A stretch of DNA of 64,000 nt, from positions 42,680 to 106,679 of the forward strand of contig JALKBU010000053.1 of the NCBI GenBank assembly GCA_023091735.1, written 5' to 3'. Under the pieces are notes generated by a model that saw nothing but the letters and a program-made list of their open reading frames with translations, did not search any database and had not been told where the DNA came from. Made by a program: the position numbers and the translations under genes. Each line of letters begins with the position of its first letter. The stretch's first letter is position 1. Origin of the DNA: Trichomonas tenax. Lineage: Eukaryota > Parabasalia > Trichomonadida > Trichomonadidae. Shown here piece after piece: positions 21,801-31,328 of this stretch.

Positions 21801-23915
21801 AATGGCTTCCGACCTGATATATGAGAATGAAGAACAAAGGCCGAGAACACCTATTTGTACGATGTATGGAGCTATGTCTTCATCGGGTTTTAATTTCATG
21901 TAGACAGCGGAGTCAATGATTTGTTCCATTGTGTAAACAATTCTGAATAAATGCGCGATTTCGATTGTTGGACATAAGAAAACTAAGCTATGAGTAGATT
22001 TAACGAGATTGAAGAGGATTTGATTCTGTTTATATAGCAGCGCTTGAAGTGTGTGAATAGCCATAGCAGCAATTTCATTACTCGAACTCAAAACGAAATA
22101 TGGAAGTTCACCTGCAACACTCTTCACGAAGTTCATGAACACTGCCATGTTAAGGATGCCTATTTGCCCTTCTACCTTCTTCATGTCGCTTGCTGATGAA
22201 TATCCGCTGGCGAGATTTGGTTGAGGGTCATATTGCTCGAAGAGTTTGTATTTAGTGACACGAGATCCGAGGCGATCCCAGAGAACTTTGATCTTCTTGC
22301 CTGCAATATTATCTGCTGATGGAGGCATCGGATGTGATACTTTAGGAAGGAATTGAAGGAACTGATTGATTGGTGTTTGCGTCGTTTTGATTGCAGAAAC
22401 AAGGCTCTGAACAAGGAAAAGTTCACTATTCATTGGAGCAAGCGATATCTTGTTTTTAGCAATGAATCGCTTAATAACTTCGAGTGCTGATTTGTCGATG
22501 ATGTCGAACAGCTGTCTATCAGCAATGAAAGCAGAACCATGCACAAGGAATGTTGTCGTTGACATTGTGAATGCAAGGTGATTGTGAAGTGCGAAAATTT
22601 GAGTTGAAATTACATTTTGGCGAAGTTGTGCATAGCTGCTTAGATCATAGTTGGCGAGCTGAACTAAGAATATTGCAAGGTCTGTTTGTGCATCGTTGAA
22701 ATAACGACCTTTCGAGATCGCTTTTTCAAATGCAGAGAAAATTAAATCCATCGGAATTTCGCATTTGCCTCCGGGTCTCTTCTGAAGAGAGTTCTTATCA
22801 ACACTCACTTCCTGATTGTAATTTGGACCTGTTAATAATATTGTCAATGCTCTGATAAAGTTTCTTGCTCGAATTGGATGATTTATTAAAGGAATTAAAC
22901 TTTTCTCGATAAATTGGGAAACTTTTTTAGCGTTTTCGTCTGAATAATAAATTCTCAATGCTTCTAATTCAGGAACGCTTAAAGCAACGTCATACTTAGA
23001 TAGCTCCTTGCTAATGTACTTAGAAATCGGTGCATAAAGCGTATTAATATCTAAAGATGATGGATAAATTGAAATTACTTCGCAAATGTAAGTTAATATG
23101 AATTTGCAAATAGTTTCGCCGAACTGAATGTTGTTTTTGTTGTTTCTAAGTACTTTATCAATGATTTTGAGTTTATCGATAAATGTCATTATTTGGTCTT
23201 GTGTTGCTCTTTGTGGATGAAATCCTGAGAAGATTCTCAATGTGTATGTAGACGTCATAATGTTATTCGTAATCGTTCTTTCCATTGCCGCAATTAAAGA
23301 TTGATGCGCATGTTCCGATACGAATGGAGTAATAGAATACAATGCTTTCGACCAATAAGCAGCTGAAATCATCGAAACTCTTGTTATATATGTAATATCG
23401 TTTGTAGAAAATGCATTTTGAATTACTAATTGGTATAATTGCTGAATCATTGCCTGATTTTCTTTCGAAATGTAACTCTTGTCTTGATTCGCTTGACTTG
23501 AGATACCAGAAATAAGCAATTGCATGAACGTAGCGATTAAAATTTCGTTCATAAGCTGCAAACTGTATTGTACATCGATATTAGAAAGGTCAGCTGGTTT
23601 TATTGTTGCAATGTAAGTAATATTTTTCGGCTGCTTGAAGTCAGGAGTGAAAGTTATCGTCGGCAAAGAAGAAATAAAAGCCTTCGCGCTATGAAAAGGA
23701 TCGACAAGCGCAATCTCGGCGACGTGCGCAAGAATAGCAAGAATTGAATCGTTTGTGGAAAAGAAATGCGTGAGGTAAGTATTTAATACATTTATTTTGT
23801 CTATTTCATTCATTCCATCAGTGTTCGGTCGGTTTTTGATGAGAATTTGTGCAGTTAAAGACAGTGACAGTGAAAGGGACTCAACTTCTTTGGCGATAAT
23901 CGACTGAGAAGCCAT
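18840..23915 (-). CDS. Large alpha-helical repeat protein, possibly Furry/Mor2-like
   Basis: This is a 1691-residue protein made almost wholly of amphipathic helices in HEAT/ARM-like succession, without low-complexity linkers, zinc motifs or membrane spans. Segments such as FSYIRSEAIKLFNLAEKIIG and SPSIRPQALDTLAAVSL look like individual HEAT units. The size, all-helical build and the late conserved block ending in LLDCS-like and VHVRLLKALS text make me think of the Furry/Tao3/Mor2 scaffolds that bind NDR kinases. The similarity is not strong enough to assert, and another giant HEAT scaffold is possible. The start at MASQSIIAKEV is the only sensible ATG. GCGTAAA-type motifs sit 44-75 bp upstream. 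Confidence 0.8.
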   Translation of the reverse strand: MASQSIIAKEVESLSLSLSLTAQILIKNRPNTDGMNEIDKINVLNTYLTHFFSTNDSILAILAHVAEIALVDPFHSAKAFISSLPTITFTPDFKQPKNITYIATIKPADLSNIDVQYSLQLMNEILIATFMQLLISGISSQANQDKSYISKENQAMIQQLYQLVIQNAFSTNDITYITRVSMISAAYWSKALYSITPFVSEHAHQSLIAAMERTITNNIMTSTYTLRIFSGFHPQRATQDQIMTFIDKLKIIDKVLRNNKNNIQFGETICKFILTYICEVISIYPSSLDINTLYAPISKYISKELSKYDVALSVPELEALRIYYSDENAKKVSQFIEKSLIPLINHPIRARNFIRALTILLTGPNYNQEVSVDKNSLQKRPGGKCEIPMDLIFSAFEKAISKGRYFNDAQTDLAIFLVQLANYDLSSYAQLRQNVISTQIFALHNHLAFTMSTTTFLVHGSAFIADRQLFDIIDKSALEVIKRFIAKNKISLAPMNSELFLVQSLVSAIKTTQTPINQFLQFLPKVSHPMPPSADNIAGKKIKVLWDRLGSRVTKYKLFEQYDPQPNLASGYSSASDMKKVEGQIGILNMAVFMNFVKSVAGELPYFVLSSSNEIAAMAIHTLQALLYKQNQILFNLVKSTHSLVFLCPTIEIAHLFRIVYTMEQIIDSAVYMKLKPDEDIAPYIVQIGVLGLCSSFSYIRSEAIKLFNLAEKIIGPEAFAQFANNEEQSTRKPSITAQKSYLLDFLSSELYHFNDFAQSDYNNIYQFYLASYASSFTKYSRDTLTFLLRCLDLFEIASVDMVFLQNIIVFIVNMINPSNIDLINLSNFWASMLRYKTENCAFGVALYSFSHPCTISTFMKPLYGLLGPTSFRLSLLVAEYDDHYKLIPYVNQMLGAIFNKFEENDPAKMAMIYQLITGKTIFNRFYNEMTINTHSPFPCVKTVLPKMNYNCEGTSWYDTLPFIMNQGGLMSDLCIDCYKAVLTVLQPNEEAIERMLNNEIITQSSLLSPLFRWAFDKNADKFLMLSETEPQFFGAFGGMFGHFGQPDNYLKEWYFSANGVPSGPFSEFIYNHTGDFIALAFFYLLEESSPSIRPQALDTLAAVSLTTITANDTQVAVEVFKQMLVLKRYLTRPLSVVLEQELDKTTAMLAKAMPFCSEQFIARAMKMVQKNQKMMQMVIPWLNDVAISHGVEMVTAKTLPLFRCLRPLDMFKLICQVPQSSAVNKVIFIITSKSQYSHDLFFAYLVSLVETNPDKARQILAFLLSKSPLFSLIAVSRFTTPPFFCIIDNTPRFKKITSFAVDALVNAPPAVVKSANACIVDVIAAASALGINSSKLKEKYAESYNVEIEYQLLLKWARVPDSSVSSHALSLLGKHIEHTCPDNETGGYKNAAFEIQDGTNMSDEFLMPRLKTISASLSLISIGIPTAGQFWDAVAFLSFNDYRAEDIIESALAVISKTFDRQVNNLINPPTFSGFLPLMLDSIITEKTRPGWGNVIMKADKSMLVSQANSKLIRLLEIDDFPIHPQSITNRTSAYEVLKDFDNPIKQSLVNFLSQFVHTTKKEAQLRETVMRLICLLIDCSTGLDLTPFSTLAMGLRSECMMGILPVHVRLLKALSKVRLNLKEQEKVKKPFPIVVTQDPGVRKFVDLDVDLQEKWSLVINTKEYIPSNTPIKLPFITPKVLENLSKLVL

Positions 23916-23958
23916 AAATCTTCTTTTTCACTCACTGAAATATAAAAAATATGTAATT

Positions 23959-23988
23959 TGACGCGTAATTGTCATTTTGCCGCGTAAA
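23959..23988. promoter_or_regulatory. TGACGCGTAA / GCCGCGTAAA motif pair
   Basis: TGACGCGTAA (23959-23968) and GCCGCGTAAA (23979-23988) lie 44-75 bp upstream of the start of the 1691-residue protein gene. They belong to the TGACRYGTAAA family seen upstream of GSK3 and CK2 beta. The orientation here is opposite to the gene, but the CGCG core is self-complementary. A promoter role is inferred. Confidence 0.4.
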
Positions 23989-24700
23989 TGGATAAATCAT
24001 AAAATTTTGTCACAAATTGATGTCAAAAATAAGTATTTCAATGTATGCTGTTGAAGTACATAGCTCCACTACCAAAATTATTATGCTATTAATCGATATT
24101 GACTAAAACTAAATATATATCCCTATTGAGCAAAACTGTTATATTGCTTTGAGGTGATGCACCCGAAACATTGGAAAAACGGGAAAATTTCAATTTTAAA
24201 TAATGTTTTAAAATCAAAGCTTATAAGCTTTCATTAAACTATCAAAGCATTAAGGAATATGTTGAATATAAGAATGCTCTTGTGAAAATAGTTGTAAATC
24301 GACAATACTGAAATCTATGATTTAGATATATAAATATGACATCTAATGAAGTCACATAATGTTTTAAGCCTGCCAATGACATAACGAAAGCATTAATGAA
24401 AGATCCATTGGAAAATGAGCATGACCCGAATATTTTTTATCCCATTCCTTTTTCACTATAAATTTTTATCAATTTGGTTCTCTTTGTTCTTCGATATAAT
24501 ATTGAATTAATCAGTCCTATTTGTTTATCTTCATATTATTATCTCAATAAGCTCACTATGTTTTTTATCATCATGATAGAAAGGGTCGCTTTTTCTTATG
24601 ATTGAGATTGATAGATATCTTGTTGAGAATGATGCTGACGTGAATTAGAAAAACATCATTCAGATTTGCTTATTTCCGCAATTCCATGATCCATGATGTA

Positions 24701-24905
24701 ATATCACAATGATGATAAAATATGAATGGTTGATTTTATATCACAATGATGATAAAATGTAATTGAATGATTAGTTAGCATCATGCTCAATTAATATGAT
24801 TCAATTCAATGATAATTGATGATGGTGATTCATATCATAATGATAATAAAATGCAAATGATTGATATCATATCATAATGATAATAAAATATAAATGATTG
24901 ATTCA
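24701..24905. repeat. Degenerate 37-bp minisatellite
   Basis: Four copies of a unit close to ATATCAYAATGATRATAAAA, followed by a variable ~17-bp tail, begin at 24701, 24738, 24832 and 24869. Spacing within each pair is exactly 37 bp. The gap between the pairs contains diverged related sequence rich in AATGAT. Confidence 0.75.
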
Positions 24906-25024
24906 ATAACATAATGAAGACCAAATGTGAATAACTGGTATAGAATTATCATTATTAATTGCATCAAATAATGAGCAAAATAAAAAGACTTCGAAATTTC
25001 AATAGTAAAAACACTTTGCAGTAT

Positions 25025-25270
25025 TCAGTTGCAGAAGTCAATTGAACATGAATTTTTGGAAATAGCTAATTGCGGTATAAGATGATTGTCATTAAATAAA
25101 GACATGATATTTTTGTTATCTCCTACAGCAGCATGAACAAATGTTTGATCAGTAATTTCGTTTCCCAAAAATTGGTGATATTTGAAATATTTCAAATGTT
25201 TTTGACAAATTTTGACTTTACTAGACAAATTTTGATTTTCATAGAATCCTTTCGGATATAACATTGTCAT
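25025..25270 (-). CDS. Doubtful 81-codon ORF, possible ankyrin relic
   Basis: An ATG-started frame encodes a Lys/Asn-rich peptide with one stretch (TDQTFVHAAVGDNKNIMSLF) that looks like a single ankyrin helix pair. Nothing before or after continues the repeat. It is either a relic of an ankyrin gene or a chance ORF. Confidence 0.2.
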   Translation of the reverse strand: MTMLYPKGFYENQNLSSKVKICQKHLKYFKYHQFLGNEITDQTFVHAAVGDNKNIMSLFNDNHLIPQLAISKNSCSIDFCN

Positions 25271-25688
25271 GCAGTTGAGATAATAATTTAGGAATTATAG
25301 TCTCTTGTCATTCATTGATTCATTTCGTTGAAATATTTTATATATAAAGCATCATTTACTAGTCACCATTCATAGTTTGACATAACAGCAATCTTTTTTG
25401 CACTGTGTTTAATGAACATTACGCATCGGAAGACGTTTAAATTAATTCTTTTGGGAAGATAAAGTGATGTTGCGGATTATATCTTTATCAAAATTACTTG
25501 AAATAGGAAGTTTGTGATATTCTTACTGTGTGAGATCGATCGATTTATCCCAAATTCGGAATTTTAAAAAAAATATTATTTTTTAAGCAATAACACGCTG
25601 AAATGCCTTTAAAAGGCCAAAAACATCATTTAACATCATTCAGAGCTTTAGATATTTAAACGTATCTTACGTTTAAAATTAATCAAAA

Positions 25689-28600
25689 ATGTTTGATTCT
25701 TCCTCAGACAATGAACATGACACCACTGTTGCTAGTCAATTAGACACAACAACAGATTCCCAATTACTTATGGAAACAAGGAATGAACAATTGCAAGAAG
25801 AATTGGCATTGATGACTAAAAATTATAACAATTTACGTGCTCAGTTCGAACAAGCTGTCAAACTCACACAGAGTATTGACAATATCCATAATGAGAACGA
25901 GAAACATAAAGTCCAGATTAGAGAATTAGGAAATGAAAAACAAGACTTGCAACACAGATTAGAAATCGCTTCACTCGCCCACGAAGAGATGCTCAAGAAG
26001 TTCCAGGAAGAGAAGCAAGTCAATGCAGCCCAGAGAGACCAAGACGTGTCCGGAATGCAAAAAGAGTTCGAAAAAGTCAAGCAAACATTCAAAGCACAGA
26101 TTGACTCGCTCTACAAACAGCTACAGTCCGTCCAGCAATCGAAGGATAAGGAAGAAGTCGCCCAGAAGACATTGATTTCAAGAATCGAGAAACTCATCGA
26201 GAACTGCGGCGTTTACTTGTCCATGAAGTTCGGGTCATTCGAGGAAGTTTGCTCCTTCTTCGAGAACCAAGTTCTCAAGGGTGCAACTGTTCAAAATCCA
26301 GCTGTCGCTCAACCATCAAAAGCAGAACAATCTGCTCCACAACCAATCTTCGCATCAGAGGAGAAAAGGGCGGAGATGGACAAGAAGATCAAGGCACTCA
26401 AGGCGCAGCTCAAGGAACAAGTCGCAAAGAACAGAGAACTCGAAGATCAGATCTTGAACAACACACGCGCAACGAATCAGCTCAACATCAAGCACAAGGC
26501 TGAGATTGATGCCTTGAACGCTAAGATCGCCCAGATCAACGAGGAGAACAACAACGTCGTCAAGGAGAACAAGCGCAAGATCGCCAACCTAGAGAACAAG
26601 ATTGCTGCTCTCAAGGAGAAGGACCCCAAGAAATCGCAGCCAGCAGCAAAGGAGAACGAGAACGAAAATCCAGCTAAGCAGGCACAGGTAGCTGTAAAGC
26701 AGCAGCTGCCACAGAAGCAGGTTCAGCAATCTGAAGCACCAAAGGCGGCATTTCTCAAGTCCGATCTCGACTCTATCACAGAGCAGTACACGAACAGAAT
26801 CAGCGAACTCATAACACAGCTCGAGGAAGTCACAAAGAAGTACAACGACGCTTTGGAGATGAACAAGAACTCAGAGCACAAGTGCGGCGAGTTGCTCGTC
26901 ACAATCGATAAGAACGCAAGTGAGTTGCTCGCTCTCAAGAGAGTCCATGAGGAGACCGTCTGCGAGATTGAGTCCATCCGCAAGGCCCTTCACTCCAAGG
27001 AGGAGAAGAAGGACAAGAAGGCAGACAGAGAGCGCAGGAAGGAGCAGCAGAAGCAGAAGGCCGCTTTCATCTGCCTCGAGAAGTCCGTCGAAGCCCTCAA
27101 GAAGCAGATGTTCGATACGCAGTACGAGAAGGAAGGATTCTTGCAGCAGATCTCAGAAAGAGACTCCCAGATCAAGTCCCTCCAGCGGGAGATCAAGGAC
27201 CTCAAGCAGTCACACGAGCGCATGCAGGGTGACCTCAACGATGCCACAAACAAGCTCGAGAACGTTAAGATCCCAACAGAGAGCGAACTCATTCCAGCCG
27301 CTGTTTGGACAACGGGCGACTTCGAGAACCCACTCCAAACACAAATCGAGAAGATCGCTGAGACGGAAGCTTTGTCTGCTGCCGCAAAGATTCAGCATAT
27401 CTACAGAATCATCAACAAGTTCATCAACAAGAAGATCGATGAGTACAAGAAGTGCTTAGATGAGGCCTACGGAAGCTATGATGAAGTCAAGTGCGCAATG
27501 AACGACTTCCTTGTTTCCCTCACCATCACTTTGATGGATGACGCCATCACATTCGATGAGTTTATGGAGCAGAGCCTCGGCGAGAAGATCATCAAGGCTG
27601 CCTCCCAGCTCAGATCTCAGGTTGTTGATGAGAGAAGACATGCAGAGATGCTTCAGGCTGTTGTCGATAGATTCAACAATCACTTCGGTTCCTCCGATGA
27701 CGTCAACGTGAAGATCAACATGATTTGCGACGAGATGGAGCACAAGAAGGAGCTCATTGCCAGAAGAACGAAGAAGTGCAAGGCCTACAAGCAGGCACTC
27801 AACGAAGCAGAGCTCAAGATCACAGCCATGGAGAGAGATCACGAATTCCAGATCGAAACAAGGGACATGGCATTCGCTGACATGGAGAAGAAGAAAAATG
27901 CTCTCGCCGACCAGGTCAAGGCCCTCAAGGACGAGAACAAAGCACTCAAAGAGAAGCAGATCGAGATGACAGAGGAACTCGAGAATGCCAAGTCAGAGCT
28001 TGAAGAGAACAAGGAGAACCTCGAAGAAGAGCGCAGATTGCTTGAAGAGACAATCGCTAAGAAGCACGAGGACCACAACAACGAGCTTCAGTCCGAGTTA
28101 TCTGCAGCATCTCAGAACGCTGCTGAGTTATCAGACCAATGCAACAAACTCAAGAAGGCACTCCAGATGCAGAAGCAGTTGCTTGCTGAAAGAGAGCAGA
28201 CAATTGCAAATCTCAAGGCTAACACAAAGAAGGAAACAGACTCTGTCTCTGTCAGACACGAGATGGAGAAGAAGCAGATCATCGAGTCCTACGAGAAGGC
28301 TGTCAAAGAGATCACAGCTCAATGCGAAGCTCACAGAGGTGATATTGAAAAACTTAGTGTTGCTCTCGCACAGTCAGACAAGAAGCTTAAGCAGGCTCAG
28401 ACATCAACACTCAAGGCAAAGAGGATGAAAGTCAGAGCGGAGTCAGAGCTCAAGGCACTCGAGGAACAGCTCGAGAGAGAAAAGAAACTCACTGAGTCAG
28501 CTCTCAAGAATGCTGCAATTGCCAACGAGTCAGAGGCATCCAACAAGATCAACATTGTCAAGGCTAAGGCAGAGGAGGACAAGAGGAAGCTTATTTCCAT

Positions 28601-28793
28601 TGCTGCTCAAGAGTTCTCACAGTTCTTCAACGCGGGTGATCAGATCGATGAGAGATCATTCAAGACATTGATCGGAAAGGCAAAGGATGAGATTAACAGA
28701 CTTACAAAGATGGATACAGCCATTAGACGCTTGGTTGGTGCTTCTGGAAAGCAGGCAACCGACGATGCTGTCGCTCAAGTCTTAATCAATTAA
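25689..28793 (+). CDS. Long coiled-coil protein, probably cytoskeletal
   Basis: This is a 1034-residue protein with extended heptad-type coiled coil at ~20-190, ~225-520 and ~690-970, rich in Glu, Lys and Gln. Two non-coiled parts stand out. One is a Pro/Gln/Ala-rich linker at ~205-225 and again ~315-355. The other is a compact helical module at ~535-680 (from AVWTTGDFENP to the KKELIARRTKK region). A short globular tail ends in DDAVAQVLIN. No motor, zinc or kinase domain is present, so function is unknown. Such proteins often belong to trichomonad cytoskeletal structures (inference). Codon use after ~residue 60 is strikingly biased to AAG, GAG and CTC compared with neighbours, suggesting high expression. 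The start is preceded by AATCAAAA. Confidence 0.9.
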   Translation: MFDSSSDNEHDTTVASQLDTTTDSQLLMETRNEQLQEELALMTKNYNNLRAQFEQAVKLTQSIDNIHNENEKHKVQIRELGNEKQDLQHRLEIASLAHEEMLKKFQEEKQVNAAQRDQDVSGMQKEFEKVKQTFKAQIDSLYKQLQSVQQSKDKEEVAQKTLISRIEKLIENCGVYLSMKFGSFEEVCSFFENQVLKGATVQNPAVAQPSKAEQSAPQPIFASEEKRAEMDKKIKALKAQLKEQVAKNRELEDQILNNTRATNQLNIKHKAEIDALNAKIAQINEENNNVVKENKRKIANLENKIAALKEKDPKKSQPAAKENENENPAKQAQVAVKQQLPQKQVQQSEAPKAAFLKSDLDSITEQYTNRISELITQLEEVTKKYNDALEMNKNSEHKCGELLVTIDKNASELLALKRVHEETVCEIESIRKALHSKEEKKDKKADRERRKEQQKQKAAFICLEKSVEALKKQMFDTQYEKEGFLQQISERDSQIKSLQREIKDLKQSHERMQGDLNDATNKLENVKIPTESELIPAAVWTTGDFENPLQTQIEKIAETEALSAAAKIQHIYRIINKFINKKIDEYKKCLDEAYGSYDEVKCAMNDFLVSLTITLMDDAITFDEFMEQSLGEKIIKAASQLRSQVVDERRHAEMLQAVVDRFNNHFGSSDDVNVKINMICDEMEHKKELIARRTKKCKAYKQALNEAELKITAMERDHEFQIETRDMAFADMEKKKNALADQVKALKDENKALKEKQIEMTEELENAKSELEENKENLEEERRLLEETIAKKHEDHNNELQSELSAASQNAAELSDQCNKLKKALQMQKQLLAEREQTIANLKANTKKETDSVSVRHEMEKKQIIESYEKAVKEITAQCEAHRGDIEKLSVALAQSDKKLKQAQTSTLKAKRMKVRAESELKALEEQLEREKKLTESALKNAAIANESEASNKINIVKAKAEEDKRKLISIAAQEFSQFFNAGDQIDERSFKTLIGKAKDEINRLTKMDTAIRRLVGASGKQATDDAVAQVLIN

Positions 28794-29028
28794 TTTTTTG
28801 TGTGTTATAATTTGTCTTTATTTTTATTAGATTTCATTAAACATATTGTTTCGAGATATCTATATTTAATTCATGTTGCCAATGTCTATAATAATATAAA
28901 CTTAAACTCGAAATCTGTTTATTAGTTCACGAGATAAATTAATAAAAAGGTCATCAATAATATAACCTTATTATATCCCTGATAATGTTATAAGACCCTG
29001 TTAAATTATAATTTTTATTGATTTCAAA

Positions 29029-31272
29029 ATGGAGTTTTCGATGGATAACTTCGATTTTCCTGAGCATTACAAAGATTACGTAATGCAGAAGCAAAGGAAA
29101 ATAGAGTTAATATCCCAAATAACAAAAGATAATTACAAAGAAATTCAACAACAGCTTATTCCTTATTTTTCACCGTTACCACATGACGTAACAGCTTTCT
29201 GTGAGCTATTTATTGGAATTTCAAGAAGAAAACCAAATTATTTGTACCATTATATGTGGGTTTTATGTGAATTGCTTAAAACAGCCCCAGCTGCGAATCG
29301 CCCAAGTCCGCAGGACATTTTTGACTCAACCACCGACATTTTTTCTTTCTTTGTTAGATTTGGAATGTTTACACCAGCAGATTATCGCGCTAATTACCAT
29401 TATATAAGTTTACACGGTTCTCCAGAGTTCATGAGATCCCTTATCATTGTTAGTAACGTGTTCGAAAAACAAGAATTATTAAATCTTTTCTTTTCATCGA
29501 ATCCAAGCAAACCTCTGCCGGTATTAAGTTCAGCATACTTAAGTAGACCAAGTTGGGGTGTTATGGGCAGTCAAACACCAACTTTCCAAATGAAAGTTCA
29601 TATGGAGGAAGAAGAAGATCAGCAAGAGTTTAAATCAGACGATTTCATTCAGCTCATCAGCAACAATGTCGACAGCGTTATTTCTATCCTCGAATGCCGA
29701 TGCAAAACGAATAGCATTTTAACAGCACTTATTAATGATGATATTGATTGGTTTAAGAAGCACGTCACTGATGTAAATCCGGTAATAGGTCACCACAAGT
29801 TTGAATTTTTGAATGTTTATTATGGAATTATGCCATCATCACAAATTTTACTTGTTGCAGGTCAATTTGGTGCTTCAAAGATTCTCAGTCATCTCCTTTC
29901 GAACTGCAAACCGGACCATCAACTCATCAGGCTCGCAGTGACTGTCGCTATCAATGGAGACCTTGAGAATGTTAAGCTTATATCTACAAAAGTTCCTTTA
30001 CCTTCATTCGTCCTTTTGCACTCACTGCCGACAACTAATCTGAAAGTTTTGGAGTTTTTGGCTGAAAACTGTTTAGGCAAACGATTATTGTTTAATTCTG
30101 CTGTTGTTATACCAGAGTATCGCTTACCGTATCCTCCATTATCTGCTGCATTTCTTATTCAGAAGATCGCTGTTCCAGTTACATATTTCCAAAACTTTGG
30201 TTATGATTCAATGATTGAAGATATGTTAACTTTGTTCTTACTTTATCAAGGCACAGTTTCAGTCAATAACAATGAAATCTCATACATCATAGACTACTTG
30301 CTTCAACAGGGCAGAGATGATATCATTCTTGCGTTCATCAATCGCACGCAGTTCAAGTTTAATTGGACTAAAATGATTCGAAAAATGGATGTTGGAAATA
30401 TCGATGCACTTCTTAGAATTGTTAAACAGGCATACGGCCAGATTCCTATCAAACAGCTTGTTAAAGCGTTCTCTATGTCATTGAAGAACCACATTAACTT
30501 CTCTATGCGTCCTCTCATTGATAGTGGAGGCAAAGAATTTCTCGAATATATCGTTCCATCATTCGGAATCTCTGTTCTTAACACGATCGCTCTTCACTGC
30601 GAAGCCACAGTAATGCGTGCTTGCATCAATGTTCCAGGCATTGATATCAACAACTCAAAGAACCCAGGCCAAGCTGCACCAATCCATTTTGCTGCATCAA
30701 GAGCTGACGAGACGATGGTTGAAGTTCTCATCACAGTTCCTGGAATCGATCTCAATCGCTATGATGGATACAACAGAACTCCACTTGATATCGCCAGGAG
30801 TCCGCAAGTTGCTGTAGCACTCTACAATGCCGGCACAAGATATGGAACAAGAGAAAGAAAAGATTTGTTCAATGAGAGAGATTTCGTTAGAAGTAATGCT
30901 TTGATGTTTAAGTCAACAGTTTACGGTCCTCTTGATAACATTGTAAGTAATGCACGCCATCCAGCGTTTATGCCACAGCAGCTTTGGGCAACAATGAGCA
31001 ACAGACCTGTCGATGAATGTCAGATTGTTCTCTTGCTTAACAATTGGCAGAGCGGGCAATTGCACCTTGGATCAGTAATGAGAAGGCCAAATACGAGAAC
31101 GCAATTTGGAACTGTGTCCAAGATTCAGCCATCAGGTCCATATGGATTCGGTGATAATTTGGGCAACAGAGCTTATACTCAAAATTATAATGATATCCAA
31201 TTTGGAGGCTATGGCACAATTGGATATCAGAAGGTTCCGCACAAACTGAAACCCAGTAATGAAAATAATTAA
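29029..31272 (+). CDS. Ankyrin-repeat protein with long helical N-terminus
   Basis: This is a 747-residue protein. The N-terminal ~250 residues are helical and resemble the lead-in of trichomonad ankyrin proteins. Degenerate repeat units run from ~245, and two clear ankyrin repeats lie at ~525-605 (ACINVPGIDINNS... PIHFAASRADETMVEVLI, then VPGIDLNRYDGYNRTPLDIA). Residues ~630-747 form a Gly/Asn/Tyr-rich, probably disordered tail. No catalytic domain is visible. It probably acts as a protein-binding scaffold, partner unknown. The frame is intact, unlike the two ankyrin pseudogenes elsewhere in this window. The 3' end faces the protease gene with only 56 bp between stops. Confidence 0.88.
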   Translation: MEFSMDNFDFPEHYKDYVMQKQRKIELISQITKDNYKEIQQQLIPYFSPLPHDVTAFCELFIGISRRKPNYLYHYMWVLCELLKTAPAANRPSPQDIFDSTTDIFSFFVRFGMFTPADYRANYHYISLHGSPEFMRSLIIVSNVFEKQELLNLFFSSNPSKPLPVLSSAYLSRPSWGVMGSQTPTFQMKVHMEEEEDQQEFKSDDFIQLISNNVDSVISILECRCKTNSILTALINDDIDWFKKHVTDVNPVIGHHKFEFLNVYYGIMPSSQILLVAGQFGASKILSHLLSNCKPDHQLIRLAVTVAINGDLENVKLISTKVPLPSFVLLHSLPTTNLKVLEFLAENCLGKRLLFNSAVVIPEYRLPYPPLSAAFLIQKIAVPVTYFQNFGYDSMIEDMLTLFLLYQGTVSVNNNEISYIIDYLLQQGRDDIILAFINRTQFKFNWTKMIRKMDVGNIDALLRIVKQAYGQIPIKQLVKAFSMSLKNHINFSMRPLIDSGGKEFLEYIVPSFGISVLNTIALHCEATVMRACINVPGIDINNSKNPGQAAPIHFAASRADETMVEVLITVPGIDLNRYDGYNRTPLDIARSPQVAVALYNAGTRYGTRERKDLFNERDFVRSNALMFKSTVYGPLDNIVSNARHPAFMPQQLWATMSNRPVDECQIVLLLNNWQSGQLHLGSVMRRPNTRTQFGTVSKIQPSGPYGFGDNLGNRAYTQNYNDIQFGGYGTIGYQKVPHKLKPSNENN

Positions 31273-31328
31273 ATGAATTGTTCTTAATAAAAATGCTATA
31301 TATATAATAACATTTTAATATACAAACA

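Larger units (their letters stand above)
23916..25688. other. 1.8-kb AT-rich divergent spacer
   Basis: It contains promoter-side motifs at 23959-23988, a perfect 16-bp palindrome at 24216-24231, a 37-bp minisatellite at 24701-24905 and one doubtful ORF at 25025-25270. Just before the coiled-coil gene, TTACGTTTAAA (about 25668-25678) echoes TACGTTTAAA upstream of the cyclin gene (about 9118-9127). Confidence 0.6.
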
